Source of the DNA: VAZQ01 sp035293945
GTDB lineage: Bacteria; Pseudomonadota; Alphaproteobacteria; Rhizobiales; Xanthobacteraceae
NCBI GenBank assembly: GCA_035293945.1
Contig: DATGLV010000008.1
Coordinates: forward strand, 347,588 to 411,587
Direction of reading: 5' to 3'
DNA length: 64,000 nt
A model generated the notes under the pieces. The model saw only the letters and a list, made by a program, of their open reading frames with translations, was not told where the DNA came from and did no database searches. The translations under genes and the position numbers were made by a program. Below are positions 17,690 through 26,637 of this stretch, piece after piece; positions within the stretch are counted from its first letter, which is position 1, and each line of letters starts with the position of its first letter.

Positions 17690-18751
17690 CTAGTTTTCGC
17701 CGGCTGCGCCGGTCAACGCCATCGCCTCGTTGGCGGATTTCACCACCTCAGGCGGCATTGCGTAGGCGCTCTCCACGAGACGAGCAATCTTTTCGCCATC
17801 AACCTCTTGGATCTCAAGGTGCTGTCGCTCGGCTTCCTGAATGAAGGCCGGATCGCGCATAGTATCGTGAAACGCGTTGCGCAGCGCCGTCATGATCGCG
17901 GGTGGCGTCCCCGGCGGTGCCAGGATCGGCCGATCCATCCCCATCGGCGCCAGGATCAGCTTCAGGACATCCCTGGTGTGCTGGTCCTTGGCGAACTCAA
18001 TCAATGCGGGCGAGTTGGGGAATTCGGGATCGCGCTCAAGCGCGATCTGTATGGGCACCGAGACCTTTTTCTGTGGAAACCAATTCGGGCGCGTCGACTT
18101 GATGGAGGAGATCAAGCCGCCGCAGCGGCCCTGCACCTCACCACGTTCCATCGCCAGATAAACGTCGTTGCCACCTTTGTAGCCGGAAATGACCTTGATG
18201 TGGGTGCCGAACAGCTTGTCGAGCATCGCCGGCAATGTTTCCATCTGTGAGCCGGCGCCGGTGCCGCCGACGATGAACTCCTTGTTCAACAAATCCTGCC
18301 AAGTGGTGATCCCGGAGGCGGTCCAGGACACGCAGATGCCGGTTGCCGCATTGATGCTGCCGATCCAATTCATTTGCCGCGGATCGAAGTTCGCACCTTT
18401 GATGCCGTAGAGTGGCGCGAACGGTACGCTCGAATGCACAAGCCCGATCGTGGTGCCGTCCTTAGGGGCGACATTCTGTAGATACATCATCGCCCGGATG
18501 CCGCCCGCGCCCGGCATGTTCTGCACCACAATGTGCGGATTGCCGGGAATATGCGTGGCGAAATGCGGCGCGAAGGCGAGCGCATAGGCAGCGTAGCCAC
18601 CGCCGGCACCAGCGCTCAGGATCCAGTTGATCTGCTTGCCCTTGTAGAAGTCGGCAATCGGATCCGCTTTGGCCGCCCCGAGACCAGACACCCCGGAGCA
18701 GGGCGCGAGCATTAGGGCGCCGATAAGGGCAGCTGTGCTGCTACGCTTCAT
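17690..18751 (-). CDS. TctC/Bug-type solute-binding protein
   Basis: A 353-residue periplasmic binding protein of the tripartite tricarboxylate transporter receptor family. It has a signal peptide (cleavage near AAKA, residue 29), then the family landmarks VVQNMPGAGGIRAM and GGTGAGSQMETLPAML. No TctA or TctB membrane components are nearby, so it is an orphan receptor, as is common in these bacteria. The ligand is likely a carboxylated compound. The same-strand VOC gene lies upstream. Confidence 0.9.
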   Translation of the reverse strand: MKRSSTAALIGALMLAPCSGVSGLGAAKADPIADFYKGKQINWILSAGAGGGYAAYALAFAPHFATHIPGNPHIVVQNMPGAGGIRAMMYLQNVAPKDGTTIGLVHSSVPFAPLYGIKGANFDPRQMNWIGSINAATGICVSWTASGITTWQDLLNKEFIVGGTGAGSQMETLPAMLDKLFGTHIKVISGYKGGNDVYLAMERGEVQGRCGGLISSIKSTRPNWFPQKKVSVPIQIALERDPEFPNSPALIEFAKDQHTRDVLKLILAPMGMDRPILAPPGTPPAIMTALRNAFHDTMRDPAFIQEAERQHLEIQEVDGEKIARLVESAYAMPPEVVKSANEAMALTGAAGEN

Positions 18752-18808
18752 ATCCGAACCCTTTTGACATGCGGTTATCGCTCGTCGCGTGGCTGCGCGA
18801 TCCTGGCG

Positions 18809-19624
18809 TCAATCGGCCATTACATCGATCAAGATGCCGTCCGGATCGGCCAGGCAATGCTGACCAAGCGAGCAGCTGCGTGCAAACAGCTGCTCCAGCG
18901 CCGCGCCCTCCTTACCGGTCCCGACCGGCGCCGGTGCGAGACGCGGATTGTCGTCGGCGATCCGCTTCACATCGGCCTTGAAGGCGCCGATGTCCTCAAC
19001 CTTGAACCCAATGTGGTCCATGCCGGGCGTGATGATACCGGTTGCGTCATAGTCGGTGATGTCCCACGGCATGATCACAAGCGTCATGTGGCCGTCGGTC
19101 AGGTAGTGATTGGCGTCGCCCTGCTTGCGCTCGATATTGCTGGACGCAAGCTCGAACACTTCGCGATAGAACTCGGCCATGGCGTCGGGCCGCATCGTGC
19201 GCATGCCGACGTGATTGATATGCCGCGGATTGGCCTTGCCGTCGTTTTCCACATAGACTGACGTGCGGTTAGCCATATCCTTCTGCGAAATATCGAACAC
19301 ATTGCCGTCGGGGTCGTGGCTGGTGATGCCGGCGAACGGCCGGTTCGACGGCCGCTTCAGCCACTTTACGCTCGGATACTTCCGCCGCATGCGATCAAAC
19401 GCGGTCTCGCAATCATCGACCTGGATGCCGAAGTGATCGAGACCGGCCGAACGCCCGGCCCGCCGTGGATTGATATTGAGCCCGACATAGCCGTCACCCA
19501 CCGTCACGGCGCGACCGGGGCGCGTCTTTGCGGAGGTCTTCATGCCGAACACCGCCTCATAGAATTGCGCCAGTTGCGCGTAATTGTCGCTGACGATGGC
19601 GACGTGGTTGATCTTCGCAAACAT
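18809..19624 (-). CDS. VOC-superfamily protein (two-domain glyoxalase/dioxygenase fold)
   Basis: A 271-residue protein with two vicinal-oxygen-chelate modules: residues 1-130 (INHVAIVSDNYAQLAQFYEAVFGMK) and 135-271 (INHVGMRTMRPDAMAEFYREVFEL). Paired VOC domains of this type occur in extradiol dioxygenases and glyoxalase-like enzymes. Likely metal ligands are the histidines of NHVA, LDHFGIQ and NHVG. It lies between two TctC-type receptors, one on the same strand and one divergent, which suggests catabolism of an imported organic acid. The reaction is unknown. Confidence 0.85.
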   Translation of the reverse strand: MFAKINHVAIVSDNYAQLAQFYEAVFGMKTSAKTRPGRAVTVGDGYVGLNINPRRAGRSAGLDHFGIQVDDCETAFDRMRRKYPSVKWLKRPSNRPFAGITSHDPDGNVFDISQKDMANRTSVYVENDGKANPRHINHVGMRTMRPDAMAEFYREVFELASSNIERKQGDANHYLTDGHMTLVIMPWDITDYDATGIITPGMDHIGFKVEDIGAFKADVKRIADDNPRLAPAPVGTGKEGAALEQLFARSCSLGQHCLADPDGILIDVMAD

Positions 19625-19661
19625 CTCTCGACTCCATGTCGAATCGCAGCGTCCTTCCCCT

Positions 19662-19690
19662 CCCTCCCCTCCTTCGCTAGCGGGGGAGGG
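19662..19690. repeat. GC-rich intergenic palindromic repeat
   Basis: CCCTCCCC (19662-19669) and GGGGAGGG (19683-19690) form an inverted pair, followed by TTAGGTTGGGGG. This resembles the dispersed short palindromic repeats of Bradyrhizobium-type genomes. It lies in the leader between the divergent VOC and TctC genes. Confidence 0.5.
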
Positions 19691-19852
19691 TTAGGTTGGG
19701 GGCCCGGGCTGTTGGTTGATATGAACGCAGTTTGCCCGACTTTGCGGAGCAAGGCGATAGAAATTCTCCGTCAATTCGGCTTAGCATGCGGCCTCTGACT
19801 GCGGCATTCGCGCACGCTCAGGCAGGCCGCCTGCCTCATAGGAGGGAAACGG

Positions 19853-20908
19853 ATGTCACACGTTTGTCGGCCATTGTTGGTTCTCGTTCTAAGCATCGCG
19901 ACCGCAACGCTGTCGATGCAGAGCGCTGCCGCGCAATCAGTCGAGACCTTCTACCGGGGACGCACAATTACACTTTATGTGGCGAGCGCTCCGGGCGGCA
20001 TCAACGATCTGACCGCCCGGCTCGTTGCCAAGCATTTTCCCAATTTTCTTCCCGGCAGGCCGACCGTTGTGGTGCAGAATATTTCCGGCGCAAACGGGCT
20101 CGCGCTTGCCAACCGCCTCGCCGTCAACAGCGAGAAGGACGGCAGCGTCATCGCCATCCTGGAGCGCGGCACGCCCCAGCTTGCCGTGCAAGGTGACGCC
20201 AATGTCCGGTTCGATCCGCTCAAGCTGACTTGGCTGGGCAGCGTCTCCTCCTATGCCAACGACGCGTATCTCCTGCAAGTGAACGCGAGCTTCCCGGCGA
20301 AGAGCGTCGCCGATCTGAGAAAGCCGGGCATCGCTCCAGCGCGGCTCGGCACGACCGGAGCCGGCGCGACCAACCTCATCTTCTCGATCATCTCGCGCGA
20401 CGTCCTCGGCCTCAATGTGCAGATCGTGCGCGGCTATGCGGGCGCCGCGGCCGTCTTCCTGGCGCAGCAACGCAGCGAGGTCGATGGGCAGATCAACGGC
20501 GTCAGCGCGCTCAAGGCCGGCCAGAAAGCGCTCTGGGAGGCCGGCGCGTTCCGTCCGCTCGTAGCGTTCAGCCGCACCACGCGCCTACCCGAATTGCCGG
20601 ACGTGCCGACGGCGCGCGAGCTCACTCAGGACCCGAAGGCGCTATCACTCATCGCCTTTGCCGAAACGCCTTTCTTCATGGCATTGCCGATCGCGGCCCC
20701 ACCGAACCTGCCGACTGATCGCGCCAATGCTTTGCAAACCGCGTTCATGCAAATGTGCGCCGATGCCGGCTTTGTGGCCGATGCGGAAAAACTGGGACTT
20801 GATGTGAGCCCGATCGACGGCAGCGCCGTGCTCAAGCTCATCAGTCAGATGGCCGCGACCCCAAAGGAGGTGATCGCAGAATTCAACGAGATGGTCGCCC
20901 CCAAATAG
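19853..20908 (+). CDS. TctC/Bug-type solute-binding protein
   Basis: A 351-residue periplasmic receptor of the TctC family, the second in this short segment. The signal peptide ends near SAAAQS (about residue 28). Family motifs include YRGRTITLYVASAPGGIND and VVVQNISGANGLALANRL, plus GTTGAGATNLIFSI. GGAGGG precedes the ATG. It is divergent from the VOC gene and convergent with surf1. It differs clearly from the 17690-18751 protein, so it is not a recent duplicate. The ligand is unknown. Confidence 0.9.
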   Translation: MSHVCRPLLVLVLSIATATLSMQSAAAQSVETFYRGRTITLYVASAPGGINDLTARLVAKHFPNFLPGRPTVVVQNISGANGLALANRLAVNSEKDGSVIAILERGTPQLAVQGDANVRFDPLKLTWLGSVSSYANDAYLLQVNASFPAKSVADLRKPGIAPARLGTTGAGATNLIFSIISRDVLGLNVQIVRGYAGAAAVFLAQQRSEVDGQINGVSALKAGQKALWEAGAFRPLVAFSRTTRLPELPDVPTARELTQDPKALSLIAFAETPFFMALPIAAPPNLPTDRANALQTAFMQMCADAGFVADAEKLGLDVSPIDGSAVLKLISQMAATPKEVIAEFNEMVAPK

Positions 20909-20947
20909 GCGGCCACGCGGCCTGCCAGCACTAAGAGCCCATTCCGA

Positions 20948-21721
20948 TCATCGGATCGGGGCGCCGTGGGGGGTACGCCAGCGGCTCCATAGCCAATAGC
21001 CGAACGAGACCGCCACCACGGTGGCAAGTCCGAACCAGGTGATCGCATATTGCAGGTGGTCGTCGGGCAGGTTGACCTTTAGCACACCCGGGATCGGTAA
21101 GCCGCCGGCGGGCACAGGGCTCTCCATTTCGATGAAGAAGGGCGCCACGTCGCCCCAATTCTTGGCCTGCGCGATGGCAAGCGGATCGCGCACGAACCAG
21201 AGGTTATGGACAGGATCTGCAGCCGGCGTGTACCAGGCAGGTGTCTCCGGCCAACGTATGACCCCGACGATGTCGAGCTTGGCCCCGCTTCCACCCTCGC
21301 GTGAGCCTATCTTGTGCTGTTGGCCCTCGGGGATGAAGCCGCGGTTGACCACCACGACGCCACCATCGGGCAAGCGCGCCGGCATAAACACCCAGTAGCC
21401 CGGTCCCGACACGTCCGGGCGGAAGGCCGAGCCGCTGGTGAAGACCAACGCCTCCTCCCCGGGGAGAATCTCGGCGGTAAAGTGCACACGGCGGTATTCG
21501 TCTGCGTTCTGATCGAGGCTCCGCCAGCGTTCGCGCGATGGCAGCTCGGAGGGTGCGGCGGCCAGCCGTTCGGTCAGCGTAGCGATCAGGTTTTCCTTCC
21601 AGACCTTGCGATCGAGCTGCCACTTGCCGAGACCGAGAAGGCTTACAAACACCACCAGCATGGCAATGCCCGGCGCTATCACGCCGGCAGGCCAGCGCGC
21701 CGCTGATTTCCTCACACTCAC
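20948..21721 (-). CDS. SURF1-family cytochrome oxidase assembly protein
   Basis: A protein of about 257 residues that assists heme a insertion into cytochrome oxidase subunit I. I chose GTG at 21721, which overlaps the stop of the upstream DUF983 gene (GTGA). Two membrane helices flank a periplasmic domain: the N-terminal one holds LLGLGKWQLDRKVWK and the C-terminal one is near the end (YAITWFGLATVVAVSFGYW). The middle carries VVVNRGFIPEGQ, a SURF1 landmark. It is the last gene of the oxidase operon. Confidence 0.94.
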   Translation of the reverse strand: MSVRKSAARWPAGVIAPGIAMLVVFVSLLGLGKWQLDRKVWKENLIATLTERLAAAPSELPSRERWRSLDQNADEYRRVHFTAEILPGEEALVFTSGSAFRPDVSGPGYWVFMPARLPDGGVVVVNRGFIPEGQQHKIGSREGGSGAKLDIVGVIRWPETPAWYTPAADPVHNLWFVRDPLAIAQAKNWGDVAPFFIEMESPVPAGGLPIPGVLKVNLPDDHLQYAITWFGLATVVAVSFGYWLWSRWRTPHGAPIR

Positions 21722-22113
21722 GGGCTGCCGCCGGACAGTCTGCCCTCCGCAGCCTTGTGGTGATACTGCAGCGCGATCAGGAGACCCTTGAGTGCTCGCA
21801 GCGGCCACAGCGTGGTGGCCAGAATCAACGGCCCCCACAACAGCGCGTGCACCCAGTAGGGCGGCCGGTACACGGCCTCGACCACCAGCGCTGCGCCCAC
21901 CACGATGAAGCCGGCGATGAGAATGACGAAGATCGCCGGACCATCACCAGCATCCGCGAAGGAGTAGTCAAGGCCACAGTTTGCGCAGCTTGACGCGGGC
22001 GTCAGGTAGCCGTGGAACAGCTTCCCTTGTCCGCAGCGCGGGCAACGGCAGGCAAGGCCGCGTCCGATCGGCAGACGGGAGATGGATGTTATCGAACGTT
22101 CCTCACTCGCCAT
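21718..22113 (-). CDS. DUF983 membrane protein
   Basis: A 131-residue protein with two CxxC pairs near the N-terminus (CRCPRCGQGKLF and SCANCGLDYSF), which look like a small zinc or metal ribbon, followed by two membrane helices (about 55-78 and 84-105). DUF983 genes are regularly found between ctaE and surf1 in Alphaproteobacteria, so a role in oxidase assembly is likely but unproven. It is translationally coupled to surf1. Confidence 0.92.
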   Translation of the reverse strand: MASEERSITSISRLPIGRGLACRCPRCGQGKLFHGYLTPASSCANCGLDYSFADAGDGPAIFVILIAGFIVVGAALVVEAVYRPPYWVHALLWGPLILATTLWPLRALKGLLIALQYHHKAAEGRLSGGSP

Positions 22114-22211
22114 TTCGATGGCCTAGCATGATGGCCGAACATAGCGGCTCGCAATCCGGGCGCCAACCAGCGCTGCCGCGCCGCACCGTCTCTGCGACAG
22201 CGTTACGGCCA

Positions 22212-23063
22212 CTAGGCTGCCGCATGCTCCGCGCCTGATCCCCACACATAAATGCAGGCGAACAGGAATAGCCACACCACGTCGACGAAGTGCCAATACC
22301 AGGCCGCGAACTCGAAGCCGAGATGCTGATCGGGCTTGAACTCGCCCGCATAGGCGCGGATCAGGCAGACGATCAGGAAGGTCGAGCCGATAATCACATG
22401 CGCGCCGTGAAAGCCGGTCGCCATGAAGAAGGTCGCACCGTAGATGTGACCAGCATAGTGGAAGACTGCGTGATAGTACTCCCAGGCCTGTACGCATGTG
22501 AACGAAAGTCCGAGCAAGATGGTCAGGATCAGGCCCTGCTTGAGTCCCTCCCGATCATTTTCCAGGAGCGCGTGGTGCGCCCACGTCACGGTAGTGCCGG
22601 AAGTCAGCAGGATCAGCGTGTTGAGCAACGGCAAGTGCCAAGGATCGAAAGTTTCGATGCCCTTGGGCGGCCATGTGCCGCCGAGAAACTGGTCGCGCAC
22701 GACTTGCTGGGCGTCGGCCGGAAAGAGCGCGGTATTGAAGTAGGCCCAGAACCAGGCGACGAAGAACATAACCTCCGACGCGATGAACAGGATCATCCCG
22801 TAGCGGTGAGAGATCTGGACGACGCGGGTGTGGTGCCCTTCATAAGTCGCTTCGCGGGCGACATCGCGCCACCAGCCGAACATGGTGTACAGCACACACA
22901 GCGTGCCGAAGGCGAAGATCACCGGCGCAGCCTCCGTCATATGGTGCATCCAGGTGATGAGGCCGACCGCCATCACGAACGCCGAGGCGGCCCCGATCGC
23001 CGGCCAGGGGCTCGGATCGACTAGATGATAGTCATGGTGCGGCTTGGCGTGGGCATCGGCCAT
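22212..23063 (-). CDS. ctaE: Cytochrome c oxidase subunit III
   Basis: A 283-residue membrane subunit of the aa3-type oxidase with seven predicted helices. Family residues are visible in HHTRVVQISHRYGMILFIASE and WAYFNTALFP, and the C-terminal HFVDVVWLFLF is typical. The length matches alphaproteobacterial subunit III. It lies between ctaG and the DUF983 gene on the operon strand. Confidence 0.97.
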   Translation of the reverse strand: MADAHAKPHHDYHLVDPSPWPAIGAASAFVMAVGLITWMHHMTEAAPVIFAFGTLCVLYTMFGWWRDVAREATYEGHHTRVVQISHRYGMILFIASEVMFFVAWFWAYFNTALFPADAQQVVRDQFLGGTWPPKGIETFDPWHLPLLNTLILLTSGTTVTWAHHALLENDREGLKQGLILTILLGLSFTCVQAWEYYHAVFHYAGHIYGATFFMATGFHGAHVIIGSTFLIVCLIRAYAGEFKPDQHLGFEFAAWYWHFVDVVWLFLFACIYVWGSGAEHAAA

Positions 23064-23132
23064 CTTGCTTCTCTCCGTCTTAGCTCAACTACGCCGTCGG
23101 ACGCTCAGCTGCGCCACTTCGGCCCCGAATGA

Positions 23133-23741
23133 TCAGCTCCGTCCCGGAGCCTGCTTGGCACTTGTTTGGGCCCGCGGCTCTGCGGCGCTGCGGGAGGCAT
23201 GCATCGTGTACGACAAAGTGATGCTCTTGAGATCGTCTTGATCGTGATCCTTGACCAGTTGCGGATCGACGAAGAAGACGACCGTCATGTCGCGCTTCTC
23301 GCCGGGTGCAAGCCGCTGCTCGGTAAAGCAGAAGCAGTTGATCTTGGAGAAATACGCGCCGGCAGTGGGCGGCGCTACGTTGTAGGAGGCCTCCCCTGTG
23401 GTCGCCCGGTTCGACTCGTTGACCACCGTATAGCCGACCGTCACGACTTGGCCGATCTTGACCTCGATCGAGGTTTGGTCAGGCTCGAAGCGCCACGGCA
23501 GGTTGCCATCAACGTTAGCATCGAAGCGCACATTGACCTTGCGCTCCAAAACGTTCTTGGGAGCCGCCGTTGCGACCTGCGTAGTACCCCCAAATCCCGT
23601 CGTGCGGCAGAACCAGTTGTAGAACGGCACCGCGGCGAAAGCCGCGCCCACCATTACGGCAGCGAAGGCGCCAGCAGCGCCGGCCACGATGAGATCACGG
23701 CGGCGCGGCGAGCTCGGATCCATATTCCCGTTCTCACTCAT
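23133..23741 (-). CDS. ctaG: Cytochrome c oxidase copper-assembly protein CtaG (Cox11-like)
   Basis: A 202-residue membrane-anchored copper chaperone that delivers copper to the CuB site of subunit I. One N-terminal membrane helix (about 17-38) ends in AAVPFYNWFCRTTGFGG, the Cox11 signature. The periplasmic beta domain carries the copper motif CFCF in KINCFCFTEQRL. The length is normal. Confidence 0.96.
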   Translation of the reverse strand: MSENGNMDPSSPRRRDLIVAGAAGAFAAVMVGAAFAAVPFYNWFCRTTGFGGTTQVATAAPKNVLERKVNVRFDANVDGNLPWRFEPDQTSIEVKIGQVVTVGYTVVNESNRATTGEASYNVAPPTAGAYFSKINCFCFTEQRLAPGEKRDMTVVFFVDPQLVKDHDQDDLKSITLSYTMHASRSAAEPRAQTSAKQAPGRS

Positions 23742-23756
23742 GGCTCGTGCGCGCGG

Positions 23757-23930
23757 TCATGGCTGGTTCAACACGCCGGGGCCTTTCACCAGCGTGACGA
23801 TATAAAAAAGGATGACCAGGGCGCCGAGCGCGAGCGCAATCGCGATCGATCGCGCGCGTCGCTTGCGCTGCTGTTCCTTGGTGAGGACGATGCGTTCCGG
23901 CTTGTCGTCCATTTCAGCTGTCCATGTCAT
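23757..23930 (-). CDS. Small single-pass membrane protein of the oxidase operon (CoxF-like)
   Basis: A protein of about 57 residues with a charged N-terminus rich in Lys/Arg (KEQQRKRRARS) and one membrane helix (IAIALALGALVILFYIVTL). A small protein of this design sits between ctaB and ctaG in many alphaproteobacterial oxidase operons. The start is uncertain: ATG at 23930 or 23912 both work, and the frame is open to 23954. The function is unknown; an oxidase accessory role is inferred from position. Confidence 0.8.
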   Translation of the reverse strand: MTWTAEMDDKPERIVLTKEQQRKRRARSIAIALALGALVILFYIVTLVKGPGVLNQP

Positions 23931-23940
23931 CACCCGGCCC

Positions 23941-24903
23941 TCACGCCATCGCACGGCCGGCCAAGCCCGCCCAGACGCCTTCAGCCAACAGGACTGCGAA
24001 CAGGATAAATAGATAAAGGATCGAAAATCCGAACAGGCGCCCGGCGTGACGCGCCGCCTGTTGACCGGAGCCCTGCACCCACAGTTGCCACGAAAGCAGG
24101 ACCATTACGCCGCCAGCAAGGAGCGCGGTCATGCCATAGAGCGCATCCGCATAGCCCAAGAGCCAGGGAGCGGCGCCGATCGGCACGAGAACGAGCGCGT
24201 AGAGCAGAATTTGCCGCCGCGTCTCCGCTGCGCCGGCAACCACCGGCAGCATCGGGACACGGGCGCGCGCATAGTCACCGGTGCGGTTCAGGGAAAGCGC
24301 CCAGAAATGCGGCGGCGTCCAGAAGAAGACGATGAGAAACAGCAGCACCGGCTCGATGCTGATGCTTCCGCTCGCCGCCGCCCACCCGATCATCGGCGGG
24401 AATGCCCCGGCAGCACCGCCGATCACGATGTTCTGCGGCGTCGTGCGCTTGAGCCACATGGTGTAGATGACGATGTAGAAGAAGATAGTGAAGGCAAGCA
24501 GTAACGCCGCAAACCAATCGACCAAAAGTCCGAGCACCACCACTGATCCAGTCGCGAGCGTTATTCCGAAAGCCAATGCTTCGCGCGGTGTAATGCGACC
24601 GCTCGGGATTGGCCGCCCCGCCGTGCGCGCCATGACGGCATCGATGTCGGCATCGAACCACATATTGAGGGCGCCCGCAGAGCCGGCGCCGACCGCGATG
24701 CATAACAACGCCGTGAATCCGATCACCGGATGAATGTGCGTGGGCGCGAGCACCAGCCCGACCAAGGCCGTGAACACGACGAGCGACATTACCCGCGGCT
24801 TCATCAGCGCTAGGTAGTCAGCGACGCCCGCCTCGCTCACCAGATTGATGGCGGAGAGCGAGCCTCCTTGCGGGCGATTGTCGACGGCGGAAATGTCAGT
24901 CAC
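23941..24903 (-). CDS. ctaB: Heme O synthase (protoheme IX farnesyltransferase)
   Basis: A 320-residue polytopic UbiA-family prenyltransferase that adds a farnesyl group to heme b, making heme O for the oxidase. The first aspartate-rich motif is in NMWFDADIDAVMART and the second conserved loop is in RTGDYARARVPMLPVVAG. About nine membrane helices are predicted, the usual number. It lies 12 bp after ctaD. Confidence 0.97.
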   Translation of the reverse strand: MTDISAVDNRPQGGSLSAINLVSEAGVADYLALMKPRVMSLVVFTALVGLVLAPTHIHPVIGFTALLCIAVGAGSAGALNMWFDADIDAVMARTAGRPIPSGRITPREALAFGITLATGSVVVLGLLVDWFAALLLAFTIFFYIVIYTMWLKRTTPQNIVIGGAAGAFPPMIGWAAASGSISIEPVLLFLIVFFWTPPHFWALSLNRTGDYARARVPMLPVVAGAAETRRQILLYALVLVPIGAAPWLLGYADALYGMTALLAGGVMVLLSWQLWVQGSGQQAARHAGRLFGFSILYLFILFAVLLAEGVWAGLAGRAMA

Positions 24904-24915
24904 GGCAGATCAGGC

Positions 24916-26538
24916 TCACTTGATGAGCGGCAGCTCGTTGAACTGGTGGAACGGTGGGGGCGAGGGCAGCGTCCATTCCAAGGTGGTGGCGCCGGCGCCC
25001 CAGGGATTGTCCGCAGCCCGCTGCTTGCGCATGAACGCATCCGCAATGCCATAGAAGAACACCAGCGTGCCAAACCCGGAAATCATGGCGCCGATCGAGG
25101 AGACCATGTTCCATCCGGCATATACATCCGGATAGTCGACGATGCGCCGCGGCATGCCCGCAAGCCCGAGAAAGTGTTGCGGGAAGAAGGTGAGGTTCAC
25201 CCCGACGAAGGTGATCCAGAAGTGCAGCTTGCCGATGAACTCCGAGTACATGTAGCCGGTCATCTTCGGGAACCAGTAGTACCAGCCGGCGAAGATTGTG
25301 AAGACCGCGCCAAGCGACAGCACGTAGTGGAAGTGCGCGACCACGTAGTAGGTGGCATGCAGGTAGCGGTCGACGCCCGCATTGGCCAGCACCACGCCGG
25401 ATACGCCGCCGATCGTGAACAGGAAGATGAAGCCGATCGCCCATAGCATCGGCGTCTTGAACTCGATCGAGCCGCCCCACATCGTTGCAATCCAGGAGAA
25501 AATCTTCACTCCCGTGGGAACCGCGATCACCATCGTGGCAAAGACGAAATAGGCCTGCACGGTCGACGACATGCCGACCACATACATGTGGTGGGCCCAG
25601 ACGACGAAGCCGATGCCGCCGATCGCAACCATCGCATAAGCCATGCCCATATAGCCGAACACCGGCTTCTTGGCGAAGGTCGAGATGACCTGGCTGACGA
25701 TGCCGAAGCCAGGCAGGATCAGGATGTAGACCTCCGGATGGCCGAAGAACCAGAACAGGTGCTGGAACAACAGCGGATCGCCGCCGCCATCGGGCGAGAA
25801 GAACTTGGTGCCGAAGTTGCGGTCGGTGAGCAGCATGGTGATGCCGCCAGCCAGCACCGGCAGCGACAGCAGCAGCAGGAACACGGTCACGAGCTGCGCC
25901 CAGACGAACAGCGGCATTTTGTGCAGCGTCATGCCGGGCGCGCGCATGTTGAAGATGGTTGTGATGAAATTGATTGCCCCGAGGATCGAGGAGGCGCCGG
26001 CGAGATGCAGCGAGAGGATGGCGAAATCGACGGCCGGCCCCGGATGTCCGGTGGTCGACAGCGGCGCGTAAACGGTCCAGCCAGTACCGGCTCCTGGCGA
26101 GCCCGGCTCGCCTTCCACGAACATCGACGTCACCAGCAGCGCGAACGAAGCCGGCAACAGCCAGAATGAGATGTTGTTCATACGCGGGAACGCCATGTCG
26201 GGCGCCCCGAGCATCAACGGCACGAACCAGTTGCCGAAACCGCCGATCATCGCCGGCATCACCATGAAGAAGATCATGATCAGGCCATGGCCGGTGATGA
26301 ACACGTTGTATTGATGCGCGTCGTGCAGGAAGGTTCCGCCCGGATGCATCAGGTCGACCCGGATGCCGATAGAGAGCAGCCCCCCGACCAGCCCGCCCAT
26401 GAGCGCAAACGCGAGGTACATCGTGCCGATGTCCTTGTGGTTGGTCGAATAAACGAAGCGCCGCCATCCGGTCGGGTGACCGTGATCGCCATGGTCGTCA
26501 TGCGCATCGTGGGTATGGGTCGTTGCCGGTGTAGCCAT
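24916..26538 (-). CDS. ctaD: Cytochrome c oxidase subunit I
   Basis: A 540-residue catalytic subunit of the aa3-type oxidase with twelve membrane helices, binding heme a, heme a3 and CuB. Landmarks are STNHKDIGTMYL, the CuB/Tyr helix HPEVYILILPGFGI, WAHHMYVVGM and HFHYVLSLGAVF. I chose ATG at 26538 (product starting MATPATTHTHD), with GGAAGG upstream; an in-frame start at 26571 is less likely. The N-terminal tail is unusually histidine/aspartate-rich (HTHDAHDDHGDHGH) and could bind metal. Confidence 0.97.
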   Translation of the reverse strand: MATPATTHTHDAHDDHGDHGHPTGWRRFVYSTNHKDIGTMYLAFALMGGLVGGLLSIGIRVDLMHPGGTFLHDAHQYNVFITGHGLIMIFFMVMPAMIGGFGNWFVPLMLGAPDMAFPRMNNISFWLLPASFALLVTSMFVEGEPGSPGAGTGWTVYAPLSTTGHPGPAVDFAILSLHLAGASSILGAINFITTIFNMRAPGMTLHKMPLFVWAQLVTVFLLLLSLPVLAGGITMLLTDRNFGTKFFSPDGGGDPLLFQHLFWFFGHPEVYILILPGFGIVSQVISTFAKKPVFGYMGMAYAMVAIGGIGFVVWAHHMYVVGMSSTVQAYFVFATMVIAVPTGVKIFSWIATMWGGSIEFKTPMLWAIGFIFLFTIGGVSGVVLANAGVDRYLHATYYVVAHFHYVLSLGAVFTIFAGWYYWFPKMTGYMYSEFIGKLHFWITFVGVNLTFFPQHFLGLAGMPRRIVDYPDVYAGWNMVSSIGAMISGFGTLVFFYGIADAFMRKQRAADNPWGAGATTLEWTLPSPPPFHQFNELPLIK

Positions 26539-26594
26539 TGTGTCAAATCCTTCCGACGTCCGTTCCTTCAAGCCGCTCTCCCGCCCTGATCCTG

Positions 26595-26609
26595 CCCCGC
26601 CAGGCGGGG
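26595..26609. repeat. Short GC palindrome within the oxidase operon
   Basis: CCCCGCC-A-GGCGGGG lies between ctaC and ctaD. It is followed by GAGGCAAGCGAAGGAGAGG, which resembles other dispersed palindromic repeats in this window. It may influence the ctaC/ctaD transcript ratio, but that is inference. Confidence 0.4.
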
Positions 26610-26637
26610 AGGCAAGCGAAGGAGAGGAGCGGGCCGT

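Noticed and set aside
24896..26467. 523-codon ORF on the same strand as ctaD
   Set aside because: It is an out-of-frame reading of ctaD, rich in His and Arg with no family likeness.
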